Assembly (NCBI RefSeq): GCF_000237805.1
Contig: NZ_CM001376.1
Location: 1,106,349-1,170,348, forward strand
Length of the DNA: 64,000 nt
Direction: 5' to 3'
From: Jonquetella anthropi DSM 22815
Lineage (GTDB): Bacteria; Synergistota; Synergistia; Synergistales; Dethiosulfovibrionaceae
In this document: positions 18,055-26,940 of the stretch, in pieces
Layout of the letters: each line of letters begins with the position of its first letter
How positions within the stretch are numbered: position 1 is the first letter of the stretch
Translations under genes and position numbers: made by a program
The notes under the pieces: model-generated
The model's input: only the letters and a program-made list of their open reading frames with translations
Database searches by the model: none
Told to the model about the DNA's origin: nothing

Positions 18055-19150
18055 CTATTTTCGCCAGCGCAGGTACGCCAGAATAAACCGGTCCAGATCC
18101 CCATCCAAGACGGCTGCCACGTTGCCCGTCTCCTCGCCGGTCCGATGGTCCTTGACAAGCGTGTAGGGCTGAAGGACATACGACCGAATCTGGTGTCCCC
18201 AGCTGCTCTCTTTCTTCTCGCCTGCCAAGTCGTCCAGCTCCTGCCGGCGGTTTTGGACCTGAAGGTCGTACAGCTTGGAGCGCAGCACCTGCATGGCCGT
18301 GGCCTTGTTCATGTGCTGGGACCGTTCGTTCTGACAGCTCACGACGATTCCCGTGGGCAGGTGGGTTATCCGAACAGCCGAGTCGGTCATGTTGACGTGC
18401 TGCCCGCCGGCCCCGCTGGAGCGATAGGTGTCAATTCTCAGGTCCTCGTCCCGAATGGCCACCTCGACGTCGTCGGGCAGCTGAGGAGAGACGACGACGC
18501 CTGAAAAGCTCGTGTGCCGCCGCTTGTTGGTGTCAAACGGGGAAATTCGCACCAGCCGGTGCACCCCCGTCTCGGACTTCAGGTACCCGTAAGCGCAGGA
18601 CCCGGACACGGTGAACGTGACGCTCTTGAGCCCCGCTTCTTCGTCCTGCTGCAGGTCCAGCAGGCGGGTCTTGTAGCCGTTTTCCTCGCACCAGCGAAGG
18701 TACATGCGGTACAGCATCTCCGCCCAGTCCTGGGAGTCCAGCCCGCCCGAGCCGGCGTGAATCGTCACGATCGCGTCCCGGCTGTCGTAGGCTTCGGACA
18801 GAAGCAGGTCCATCTGCCGGTGTTCAACTTCCCGCGAGTACTCGCCGCTTTTCGCGTCAAACTCGGCCGCCAGCTCCGGGTCGTCGTCAATTTCCAAAAG
18901 CTCGGCCATCGTCTCTAGGTCCGAAAACATCCGCTCCAGATGATCCCAGTGTTCCAGCGAGCTCTCGAGCCTCGACAGCTGGGACGAAACTTCCTTCGCG
19001 TCGCCGGTCGACCAGAACGCCGGATCGGAACTCCGAAGCCTCAGCTCATCTGCCTGTCTTCTAAGCCCTTCCGGGTCAAAGGCTGTCCTGCAAGTCCGCA
19101 CGCTGCGAACGCAGTCCCTCCAAAATCGTCGTGATTGGCAAAGTTCCCAT
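18055..19150 (-). CDS. prfB: peptide chain release factor 2, programmed +1 frameshift
   Basis: Terminates translation at UAA and UGA. Start ATG at 19150 with GAAGGAGG 6-7 bases upstream; 24 codons run to CTT TGA C, where TGA (19076-19078) is in frame. Shifting +1 at CTT gives a 364-residue RF2 with SPFDTNKRRHTSF and the catalytic GGQ loop in SSGAGGQHVNMTDSAVR. CUUUGAC is the classic autoregulatory RF2 slip site: low RF2 lets the ribosome pause at its own UGA and shift. An AGGA lies upstream as a possible stimulatory internal Shine-Dalgarno. The shifted frame stays open further upstream (to 19374) but that part overlaps selD and is not coding. Confidence 0.95.
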
Positions 19151-19175
19151 ACGTATCCTCCTTCATGCCGCGCTC

Positions 19176-19205
19176 TTGACACGCGGCTCAAACAAAACCT
19201 ATTAT
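19176..19205 (+). promoter_or_regulatory. candidate selD promoter
   Basis: Perfect -35 TTGACA (19176-19181), 18-base spacer, -10 TATTAT (19200-19205). It lies about 65 bases before selD, within the 5' untranslated region of divergent prfB. Confidence 0.65.
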
Positions 19206-19206
19206 A
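19201..19206 (-). promoter_or_regulatory. candidate prfB -10 element
   Basis: Perfect TATAAT on the minus strand, about 50 bases before the prfB ATG. No clear -35. It overlaps the -10 of the divergent selD promoter base for base except at the ends. Confidence 0.5.
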
Positions 19207-19269
19207 CCTGAAGACGTCGCCGGCCACCGCCGGCAGGCGCGCGACCTTATGCGAAAGGAGACAGGCCGA

Positions 19270-20307
19270 ATGACTGAAAAACGACTGACCCAACTGTCGC
19301 ACACCAGCGGCTGAGCGGCCAAGATAGGTCCGGAGGACCTGGCGAAAATTCTGGCAGGCCTGCCTCACCCTCACGACGATCGGCTTCTCTGCAGTTGGGA
19401 GGGCGGCGAGGACGCCGCGCTCTGGAAAATAACCGAAGAGCGGGTCGGGATCCTGACAGTGGACTTCATTACCCCTGTGGTGGACGACCCGTACCAGTGG
19501 GGACGCATCGCGGCAGCCAACTCAATCAGCGACGTCTTTGCCATGGGCGGCGCACCGCTGGTCTGCCTGAACGTGGTGGCGTTCCCGATCAACTGTCTGC
19601 CTTTGGAGTCTCTCGCGGCGGTGATGCGCGGCGGGAGCGACGCGGTGACTGAGTCAGGCGCGTTCCTCATGGGCGGCCACAGCGTGGAGGACCCGGAGCC
19701 GAAGTACGGCCTTTGCGTCTTCGGCGAAGCCGAACGGTCTTGCCTTTGGAGGACGACCGGCGCGAAGCCGGGCGACGCGGTGATCCTCACCAAACCTGTC
19801 GGAACAGGCGTCGCCGCCACGGCCATCAAGGGAGGCATGACCGACCTGATCGACCCGGCCGAAGCGGTCCGCTGGATGGGGACGCTGAATGATCTGCCCA
19901 GGCACCTTTCGCCGGAGCTCAAGCGGGCGATTCACGCCGCCACTGACGTCACCGGCTTCGGCTTGGCAGGGCACGCGCTCGATATGCTCTCGGACGGGAC
20001 GGTGGACTTCCACTTCGAGCTGGAAAAAATTCCTCTGCTGACCGGCGTCACGGAGGCCGCCTCGATGGGACTTCTGCCGGCCGGAGCCTACCGCAATCAA
20101 AAACTCTACGCGCCCCACGTTGCAGGCGCCTGCGGACGGTCAGAAGAGGACTTTCTTTACGATCCCCAAACGAGCGGCGGGCTCATGTTGGCCTGCGATC
20201 CCCGATACGCCGACCAAATCCTCAACGCGGCGCTGGCAAACGGCTTTACCCGCTCCCAGATCATCGGGACCTGCTCCGAAGGAAATGGGACGCTTCATGT
20301 CGAATAA
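19270..20307 (+). CDS. selD: selenide, water dikinase (selenophosphate synthase) with in-frame UGA selenocysteine
   Basis: Makes selenophosphate from selenide and ATP for selenocysteine and selenouridine synthesis. Starting at ATG 19270 (AAAGGAG upstream) the frame reads LSHTSG-UGA-AAKIGPEDL, with UGA at 19312-19314 exactly where SelD enzymes have catalytic Cys or Sec, followed by the invariant lysine of AAK. After the UGA the frame is open and typical: VDFITPVVDDPYQWGRIAAAN, SDVFAMGG, MGGHSVEDPEPKYG, TDVTGFGLAGHA and DPQTSGGL. Total 345 residues counting Sec15. Simple ORF callers would begin at an internal GTG (19459) and lose the active site. It implies the host encodes SelA, SelB and tRNA-Sec elsewhere. 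Confidence 0.95.
19315..19343 (+). promoter_or_regulatory. candidate bacterial SECIS hairpin in selD
   Basis: Directly after the UGA: AGGTCC (19326-19331), loop GGA, GGACCT (19335-19340), extended below a bulge by GCC (19318-19320) with GGC (19341-19343). The apical loop is 17 bases past the UGA, within the distance expected for a SelB-binding element inside the coding region. Confidence 0.6.
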
Positions 20308-20329
20308 CAGGGCAATTTCAACTGCCCAC

Positions 20330-20369
20330 AAAAAGGCCGTCCGGCACTTACGTGCCGGACGGCCAATTT
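20330..20369. terminator. bidirectional terminator between selD and rplL
   Basis: Perfect 13-bp stem GGCCGTCCGGCAC / GTGCCGGACGGCC (20335-20364) with a TTAC loop. The plus strand continues AATTTTTG, the minus strand TTTTTGTG, so both convergent operons end here. Confidence 0.92.
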
Positions 20370-20380
20370 TTGCGTTCGTG

Positions 20381-20758
20381 TTATGCCAGCTCGACGGTGG
20401 CGCCGACTTCAGCCATCTGCTTCTTGATGTTCTCGGCTTCTTCCTTGGAGACGCCTTCCTTAAGAGCCTTGCCCGGGTTGTCGACAAAGTCCTTGGCATC
20501 CTTCAGGCCCAGGCCGGTGATCTCGCGCACGACCTTGATAACCTTGATCTTCTCGGCGCCAACGTCCTTCAGGATGACGTTGAACTCGGTCTTCTCCTCG
20601 GCGGCAGGAGCAGCGGCGCCGGCAGCAGCCGGGGCGGCCATCATCATGGCAGGAGCGGCGGCGCTGACGCCGAACTTCTCCTCCATCGCCTTGACGAGCT
20701 CGGACAGCTCAAGAACGGTCATTGATTCGATTGCGCTCAGAATTTCTTCGTGGGTCAT
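20381..20758 (-). CDS. rplL: 50S ribosomal protein L7/L12
   Basis: Stalk protein that recruits translational GTPases. 125 residues: N-terminal dimerisation helices, an Ala/Met-rich hinge (about residues 33-53), and the globular C-terminal domain with [12 protein letters not shown]. Last gene of the rplJ-rplL unit, 81 bases after rplJ, followed by a strong terminator. rpoB, its usual downstream neighbour, is not here. Confidence 0.97.
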   Translation of the reverse strand: MTHEEILSAIESMTVLELSELVKAMEEKFGVSAAAPAMMMAAPAAAGAAAPAAEEKTEFNVILKDVGAEKIKVIKVVREITGLGLKDAKDFVDNPGKALKEGVSKEEAENIKKQMAEVGATVELA

Positions 20759-20839
20759 TGGGAGTTCCTCCTCAAAAAATTTTTCAGATTAGGTCAAACC
20801 GCTATGCGGCTTGGATGTGAGCTTTGAAAGACGTACCGG

Positions 20840-21373
20840 TTACGCTGCTTCTTTTTCTTTCTTCTCGGCCAGCTGGGACAGGCAAGTGACCAGTCCGCGC
20901 ATTGTCCCAGACAGAACTGTGACAAGTCCGCGGAGAGGCGCGACCATCGTTCCCACGACTTGGGCGCGAAGCTGTTCCTTGGACGGCAGCTTGGCCAGAG
21001 CCGCAACGGCCTTGCTGTCCAACATGCTCTCACCCATGACGCCGCCTTTAATCACCAGAGCGGCGTTCTCCTTCTTGGCCGCAAAGTCCTCGAGGGCCTT
21101 GGCGACCGCAGGGCTTTCGCCGTAGGAGATGATATAGGCGTTCGGTCCGGTCATCATCTCGTCAGGATGAGCCAGTCCGTGCTCCTTCAGAGCGATGCTC
21201 ATCAGGGTGTTGCGGGCAACGCGCACGTGACCGCCGGCGTCGCGCACAGCTTTGCGCAGCTCAGTGCTCTTCTCCACGGAAAGGCCGCGGTACTCGGTAA
21301 TGAACACCGCGTCGGCGCCTTCCAACGCTTCGCGCAGCAGAGCTACTTCGTCGATCTTATATTGTGCAGGCAT
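20840..21373 (-). CDS. rplJ: 50S ribosomal protein L10
   Basis: Anchors L7/L12 dimers to 23S rRNA and represses its own operon. 177 residues from MPAQYKIDEVALL. The frame is open to 21394, but the ATG at 21373 has GGAGGTG six bases upstream and is the real start. It follows a leader with a terminator-like hairpin whose T-run ends just before the Shine-Dalgarno. Confidence 0.96.
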   Translation of the reverse strand: MPAQYKIDEVALLREALEGADAVFITEYRGLSVEKSTELRKAVRDAGGHVRVARNTLMSIALKEHGLAHPDEMMTGPNAYIISYGESPAVAKALEDFAAKKENAALVIKGGVMGESMLDSKAVAALAKLPSKEQLRAQVVGTMVAPLRGLVTVLSGTMRGLVTCLSQLAEKKEKEAA

Positions 21374-21533
21374 ATGTTTCACCTCCTCAAACAAAAAACT
21401 CTCCCGTCCGGAGGCGGGAGAGCGTTAGTCAACGCGTCAAATGCCGCACCTGACGGCGCGACGTTTTTCTCCTGAACCTCGGTGGGCGGCTGGGCCTTTG
21501 TGCTCTCACGAGCACCCACTGTCTCAAGCTCAC
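21374..21533 (-). ncRNA. ribosomal protein L10 leader (rplJL attenuator region)
   Basis: A 160-base untranslated leader before rplJ. It holds a long stem region with CCGCCCACCGAGG, resembling the conserved L10-binding leader, and ends with CTCTCCCG (21399-21406) / CGGGAGAG (21415-21422) followed on the minus strand by six T (21393-21398). The last hairpin looks like a rho-independent attenuator just upstream of the rplJ binding site. Inferred role: L10(L12)4 binding controls read-through. Confidence 0.7.
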
Positions 21534-21539
21534 TTGATT

Positions 21540-21568
21540 ATTATATCGTCGCGGACAAAAAAAGACAA
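21540..21568 (-). promoter_or_regulatory. rplJL promoter overlapping the rplA terminator
   Basis: Minus strand: -35 TTGTCT (21563-21568), 17-base spacer, perfect -10 TATAAT (21540-21545). The -35 lies inside the 3' arm of the rplA terminator stem. Confidence 0.75.
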
Positions 21569-21586
21569 CCCTCTGCGGGTTGTCTT
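21557..21586 (-). terminator. terminator after rplA
   Basis: 10-bp perfect stem AAGACAACCC / GGGTTGTCTT with a 5-base loop and a run of seven T on the minus strand (21557-21563), nine bases after the rplA stop. Confidence 0.88.
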
Positions 21587-21595
21587 TAAAGGGAC

Positions 21596-22285
21596 TTATT
21601 CAGCCTGAGACTCGTCAAGCCGGATGCCGGGGCCCATCGTCGAAGCGATTGTCATGCTCTTGATGTAGGTCCCCTTCACGGCTGCCGGACGAGCCTTGAC
21701 GATGGCCGCGTGGTAGGCTCTCAGGTTCTCCAGCAGCTGCTCGTTGGAGAAGCTGATCTTGCCGATGACGTTATGGGTGATGGCGAACTTGTCGACCCGG
21801 AACTCCACCCGGCCCGCCTTGATCTCGCGGACAGCGTCGCCGACGTTTGCCGTCACGGTGCCGGCCTTAGCGCTGGGCATGAGGCCGCGGGGGCCAAGAA
21901 CTTTGCCCAAGGGGCCGATGAAGCGCATCATGTCAGGCGTCGCGATGACCGCGTCGAAGTCGAGCCAGCCGCCCTTGATCTTTTCGACCATGTCGGCACC
22001 GCCGATGAAGTCGGCGCCAGCCTCCTTAGCTGCGGACGTGTCGCCGGCAGTAAGGACCAGGACCGTCTTGGTTTTGCCGGTCCCGTGAGGCAGCACCAGC
22101 GTGCTGCGAACCTGCTGGTCCGCGTGGCGGGGATCGACGTTCAGCTTGACGTGAACTTCGACCGACTCGTCAAACTTGGCCATGGCGGCTTTCTTCATCA
22201 GCTCGACGCCCTCGGCGAACGAGTACAGCTTGCCCGGTTCGATCAGCTTGTGCTGTTCGGACTGTTTCTTGCTCAGTTTTGCCAT
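21596..22285 (-). CDS. rplA: 50S ribosomal protein L1
   Basis: Binds 23S rRNA at the mobile L1 stalk; often a translational repressor of rplK-rplA. 229 residues from MAKLSKKQ; the open frame extends 40 codons further (to 22405) into rplK but lacks L1 sequence and the ATG at 22285 has AAGGAGG upstream. Contains the conserved [15 protein letters not shown] segment. Cotranscribed with rplK. Confidence 0.97.
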   Translation of the reverse strand: MAKLSKKQSEQHKLIEPGKLYSFAEGVELMKKAAMAKFDESVEVHVKLNVDPRHADQQVRSTLVLPHGTGKTKTVLVLTAGDTSAAKEAGADFIGGADMVEKIKGGWLDFDAVIATPDMMRFIGPLGKVLGPRGLMPSAKAGTVTANVGDAVREIKAGRVEFRVDKFAITHNVIGKISFSNEQLLENLRAYHAAIVKARPAAVKGTYIKSMTIASTMGPGIRLDESQAE

Positions 22286-22340
22286 TGTTGTATCCTCCTT
22301 GTGGTCGTAGCGGCCATGCGGCCTGCCACGGGATGGAACG

Positions 22341-22766
22341 TTACTCCTTAATGGTGACGCCCATGGAACGGGCGGTTCCGGCAACCATCTGGTAGGCAGC
22401 GTCAAGGTCGTTGGCGTTCATGTCGACGATCTTGAGCTTGGCGATCTCCTTCACCTGCTCGGCGGTCAGAGAGCCAACCTTGTTCTTGTTGGGCTCGCCG
22501 GATCCCTTCTCAAGGCCCGCGGCCTTGCGAATCAGGACGCTGGCAGGCGGGGTCTTCAGGATGAACGTGAAGCTTCTGTCCGCGAAAACGGTCAGGACGA
22601 CCGGGATGATCATCCCAGCCTGATCAGCGGTCTTCGCGTTGAACTGCTTGACGAACTCCATGATATTCACGCCGTGCTGCCCCAGCGCCGGCCCAACCGG
22701 CGGCGCCGGCGTGGCTTTACCGGCGGGCAGCTGCAGCTTAATCTGCCCGATGACTTTCTTTGCCAT
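22341..22766 (-). CDS. rplK: 50S ribosomal protein L11
   Basis: GTPase-centre protein. 141 residues with the typical [19 protein letters not shown] near the N-terminus and the rRNA-binding C-terminal domain. Lies between nusG and rplA as in most bacteria. Confidence 0.98.
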   Translation of the reverse strand: MAKKVIGQIKLQLPAGKATPAPPVGPALGQHGVNIMEFVKQFNAKTADQAGMIIPVVLTVFADRSFTFILKTPPASVLIRKAAGLEKGSGEPNKNKVGSLTAEQVKEIAKLKIVDMNANDLDAAYQMVAGTARSMGVTIKE

Positions 22767-22843
22767 GCAAAAGGACTCCTCTCGAATTTATCGTTGTCCT
22801 GCTGACGCTCCAAGGGAGCGCCCCTGCAGGATCAGGAGCGCGC

Positions 22844-23401
22844 TCAGACGCGCTCGAGCTCCGTGTGATTCACTTCGGCCTCGGTCTCGCGGCCGAATAC
22901 CGAAAGGACGAACTTCACCTTGCCGGTGGACGTGTTGACATCTGAGACGACGCCGACCGCACCGACAAACGGCCCGGACTTGACCCGCACCGAATCGCCG
23001 ACTTGGCATTCTACCACGATCTGGGGCGTCTCGGCTTCCAGCTCCCCGACCTTGACGAGCACGTCGCGGACCTCTTCGTCGGACAGCGGCAACGGATGCG
23101 CGCCGGCCCCGACAAATCCCGTCACGCCGGGCGTATGCCTGACGACGTACCAAGACTGATCGTCCATGATCATCTCGACGAGAACATAGCTGGGGAACAG
23201 CTTGCGGGACATCTGCTTAGACTTCCCGTCCTTGACAACGACAACATCCTCCATGGGAACGAGGACTCGGAAGATCTTGTCCTCGGCATTCATGGAAGCG
23301 ATTCGCTGCTCCAGGTTGTTTTTGACCTTGTTCTCGTACCCTGAGTAGGTCTGTACGGCAAACCACTGGACGTTAGCTTGCTCTTTGCGTTCGATCATCA
23401 T
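22844..23401 (-). CDS. nusG: transcription termination/antitermination factor NusG
   Basis: NGN domain beginning WFAVQTYSGYENKVK and a C-terminal KOW domain (VGDSVRVKSGPFVGAVGVV). About 185 residues. The start is uncertain: tandem ATG codons at 23401 and 23398 give a normal N-terminus but have no Shine-Dalgarno, because a terminator-like hairpin and its T-run fill the space. A TTG at 23467 with GGGG four bases upstream would add 22 residues encoded across that hairpin. Follows secE and precedes rplK, the standard order. Confidence 0.93.
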   Translation of the reverse strand: MMIERKEQANVQWFAVQTYSGYENKVKNNLEQRIASMNAEDKIFRVLVPMEDVVVVKDGKSKQMSRKLFPSYVLVEMIMDDQSWYVVRHTPGVTGFVGAGAHPLPLSDEEVRDVLVKVGELEAETPQIVVECQVGDSVRVKSGPFVGAVGVVSDVNTSTGKVKFVLSVFGRETEAEVNHTELERV

Positions 23402-23431
23402 AAAAAAGGGACCCGATGCAAATCGGCCCCC
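23402..23431 (-). terminator. terminator-like hairpin abutting the nusG start
   Basis: Minus strand GGG-CCGAT-TTGC-ATCGG-CCC with small bulges, then six T directly before the ATG ATG of nusG. A terminator after secE, an attenuator of nusG, or coincidence if nusG starts at 23467. Confidence 0.6.
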
Positions 23432-23472
23432 GTACCTCCCTACAGTAAGAAGTGGATACAGGGGCAAGACCC

Positions 23473-23652
23473 CTATCCAAGGATCTTCGAGAACACACCT
23501 GTCAGGATCAAGTCAAGGATGCCGAGATACGCGCTCAAAAGGAGCGTCACGGCAATGACCACCAGCGTGGAATACCACACTTGTTTTCTGGTCGGCCAGG
23601 TGATCTTTTTGAATTCTGCACGGGATTCGCGGATGAAGGGCTTAAGATCCAA
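23473..23652 (-). CDS. secE: preprotein translocase subunit SecE
   Basis: Small essential SecYEG subunit. A 59-residue frame starting at TTG (23652) with GAGGGGG seven bases upstream reads MDLKPFIRESRAEFKKITWP, the conserved amphipathic helix, then one transmembrane segment (about residues 31-55). Located between tRNA-Trp and nusG, the canonical secE position. Easily missed because it is short and uses TTG. Confidence 0.92.
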   Translation of the reverse strand: MDLKPFIRESRAEFKKITWPTRKQVWYSTLVVIAVTLLLSAYLGILDLILTGVFSKILG

Positions 23653-23697
23653 CAGACATCCCCCTCTGTGTTTTCGTCAAAAGTCAAGACGTGAAAA

Positions 23698-23774
23698 TGG
23701 CAGGCCCGGAAGGATTCGAACCTTCAACCCTCGGTTTTGGAGACCGATGCTCTACCAATTCGAGCTACGGACCT
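23698..23774 (-). tRNA. tRNA-Trp (anticodon CCA)
   Basis: Cloverleaf on the minus strand: acceptor AGGTCCG / CGGGCCT, D arm GCTC/GAGC, anticodon stem TCGGT/ACCGA with loop CTCCAAA, T arm GAAGG-TTCGAAT-CCTTC, discriminator G and an encoded CCA. Between rpmG and secE, a common arrangement. Confidence 0.96.
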
Positions 23775-23795
23775 GCGACAGTAGGTTATTCTACA

Positions 23796-23945
23796 CTATT
23801 TGCTTTCTTTGTGCAAGGTGTGCTTGTGGCACTTGGGGCAGAACTTGTTCAGCTGAAGCTTCCCGCCGAGGTTCTTCTTGTTGACTGTGGTCACATAGTT
23901 GCGGTTTTTGCACTCCGTGCAGGTCAGTCCGATCTGGTCGGCCAT
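23796..23945 (-). CDS. rpmG: 50S ribosomal protein L33
   Basis: 49 residues from [17 protein letters not shown], zinc-ribbon form with two CxxC pairs (CTEC and CPKC). The ORF extends 22 codons upstream through a GC hairpin, but the ATG at 23945 is preceded by GAGGAGGACG. Lies between tuf1 and tRNA-Trp. Confidence 0.95.
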   Translation of the reverse strand: MADQIGLTCTECKNRNYVTTVNKKNLGGKLQLNKFCPKCHKHTLHKESK

Positions 23946-23974
23946 TTGGCGTCCTCCTCTCCAGTGTTCCGGTA

Positions 23975-24005
23975 CGTCACCCCCCGCCGTCGGCGGGGGG
24001 TGACG
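23975..24005 (-). other. strong GC-rich hairpin between tuf1 and rpmG
   Basis: A perfect 14-bp stem CGTCACCCCCCGCC / GGCGGGGGGTGACG with a 3-base loop and no T-run on either strand. It could protect the tuf 3' end, be a processing site or limit read-through into rpmG-secE-nusG. Confidence 0.7.
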
Positions 24006-24034
24006 GTTCAATGCTGTTTATTTTAAAGCTGTTC

Positions 24035-25234
<1,200 letters not shown>

Positions 25235-25393
25235 GTCTGTTGTTGCCTCCCCATATGAAATTCGCCCCGCCTTGGGGCTATGACTGTGCCAGCCTGTCTG
25301 GGTCAACCAGCGCGGGGCAATACTGACAAAGGGCCCCCAATCCAGGCTCCGAGAAATTTTATCAAAGCTCTGGCTGGTTGTCCAGCCGAAAAA

Positions 25394-26746
25394 CTAGCCT
25401 CGCTGTACCGACAGATCGGACAGGACCGGCTGAAGTTCCTCCTGTGCCGAATCGGGCTGACCGAAGAAGCGATACAGCAGGAGCGAAACGACCAGCGTCG
25501 CCGCCTCAGAGAGGGGCACTGCCAGCCAAATGCCCACCGCCCCCATGACAAGAGGCAGGGAGCACAGCGCAAGGGACACAAAACCGAACCCCCGCAGCAG
25601 CGTCACGGCCGACGCCAGCTTGGGTCGATGAATCGCCGTGAAGTACGTCCCGATCAGGATGTTGCCGCCGGAGATGAAAAACGCCGTCCCGTACAGACGC
25701 AGCGCCCAAGACGCCATCCCCGTCGAACCGTCGGTGATAAAGAGCCCGACGATCGCCGAAGCGTTCAGCTGAGTGAACAGCCCAAAAGCCAAGGCGCCGA
25801 GCGCCGCTCCGCAGCAGGCCACTGAAAATAAATTCCTGAGCGCCTGCCGGTCATTCTTGCCCAAGCTCAGGCTGAGCAGTGGCGCAACCCCCTGCCCCAG
25901 CCCGACAAACGTCATACTGACCAGCGACGAGACGTAATACACCACGCCGAACACGGCCACGCCCTCGCTGCCAATCCGACGCATGAGAATGAAGTTGAAA
26001 AGCAGCGCCGTCAGGCCAATTGAAAGCTCGTTCAGGAACTCGGGGAAACCGCTGCGCAGCACTTCAAAGCACGGACGCAGCTTCAGCCGCACAGGACGCA
26101 GGTTCACCCGGCGGGCAAAAAAGGACAGCCGCCCCAAAATAAGCAGGAAGCTCACCAGCTGGGATACGCCAGTTGCCAGAGCCGCGCCGTACAGCCCCCA
26201 GCCCCACAGAGCCACGGTCACGTAGTCGAGAAAGACGTTTGCCAGTCCTCCAACCGTCACGCACACCACAGGCCAGGACGGGGCGCCGTCAATTTTTGTG
26301 AACGCCTCTAGGCCGTACCCGGTCATGAAGAACAGACTGAACGGTGCGAGGGTCGTCAAGTACTCGGCGACTAACGGCGACAAGGCCTGATCTGCGCCAA
26401 GCAGCCGGGCAATGCTCCCGCCGCCAGCAAACAGCACGGCGCCGAACAGAGCCCCCGACGCGAGGGACATTAAAATCGAACGGGAGTAAATCACATCGCC
26501 GGAATCGTTTCTTCCAGCCCCGTAACAAATGCCCGCGAGCGTCGAGCCGCCCATGCCGATCATCACGCCCACAGCGAACATCGCGTTGATTAACGGCATG
26601 CTCATGCTGACTGCTGCTAGTCCTACAGTCCCAACATACCGTCCGACAAAAAAACCATCCGCCATAGTATAAAGCGTGAACACCCACATAGACAGAATTG
26701 ACGGCGCGCCATACCGAACGACCAACTGAACCCAACGACGGCTCAT
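25394..26746 (-). CDS. MATE family multidrug/metabolite efflux transporter
   Basis: Inner-membrane Na+ or H+ antiporter of the MATE (NorM/DinF-like) family. 450 residues with about 12 hydrophobic helices in two homologous halves; the N-terminal YGAPSILSMWVFTLYTMADGFFVG and GMGGSTLAGICYGAG segments are typical. Start placed at 26746, where GGGGAG precedes the ATG; the frame is open 27 codons further without a binding site. Substrate unknown. Monocistronic by context, with its own candidate promoter. Confidence 0.92.
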   Translation of the reverse strand: MSRRWVQLVVRYGAPSILSMWVFTLYTMADGFFVGRYVGTVGLAAVSMSMPLINAMFAVGVMIGMGGSTLAGICYGAGRNDSGDVIYSRSILMSLASGALFGAVLFAGGGSIARLLGADQALSPLVAEYLTTLAPFSLFFMTGYGLEAFTKIDGAPSWPVVCVTVGGLANVFLDYVTVALWGWGLYGAALATGVSQLVSFLLILGRLSFFARRVNLRPVRLKLRPCFEVLRSGFPEFLNELSIGLTALLFNFILMRRIGSEGVAVFGVVYYVSSLVSMTFVGLGQGVAPLLSLSLGKNDRQALRNLFSVACCGAALGALAFGLFTQLNASAIVGLFITDGSTGMASWALRLYGTAFFISGGNILIGTYFTAIHRPKLASAVTLLRGFGFVSLALCSLPLVMGAVGIWLAVPLSEAATLVVSLLLYRFFGQPDSAQEELQPVLSDLSVQRG

Positions 26747-26806
26747 CGTACTCTCCCCGTTTCTTTTCGCTCCAATAAAAAATAACCCCGTATACAATTT
26801 TAGTTT

Positions 26807-26815
26807 ATTGTAGCA
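26807..26815 (-). promoter_or_regulatory. extended -10 promoter for the MATE gene
   Basis: TGC-TACAAT on the minus strand in an AT-rich stretch, about 60 bases before the MATE start. No good -35. Confidence 0.5.
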
Positions 26816-26883
26816 TAAAAGGCCCATATAGGATTAGTATTTTATGCGTATGCCATTTCTCAGTTGTTTCAGCAGGGCCGCAT

Positions 26884-26913
26884 AAAAAAACGCCGCTCAC
26901 AAAGTGAGCGACG
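26884..26913 (-). terminator. terminator after the racemase gene
   Basis: 10-bp stem (one mismatch) CGTCGCTCAC / GTGAGCGGCG with a TTT loop followed by seven T on the minus strand, 28 bases after the racemase stop. Confidence 0.9.
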
Positions 26914-26940
26914 CCCAGTTTTAACGGGACATGAAAATCA

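Noticed and set aside
19151-19374. Upstream extension of the prfB frame (75 residues)
   Set aside because: It overlaps selD and its promoter, has no RF2 similarity, and the frameshift model explains the gene fully.
25373-25390. GGCTGG/CCAGCC hairpin after the MATE gene as terminator
   Set aside because: Only 6 bp, no T-run on either strand; insufficient support.
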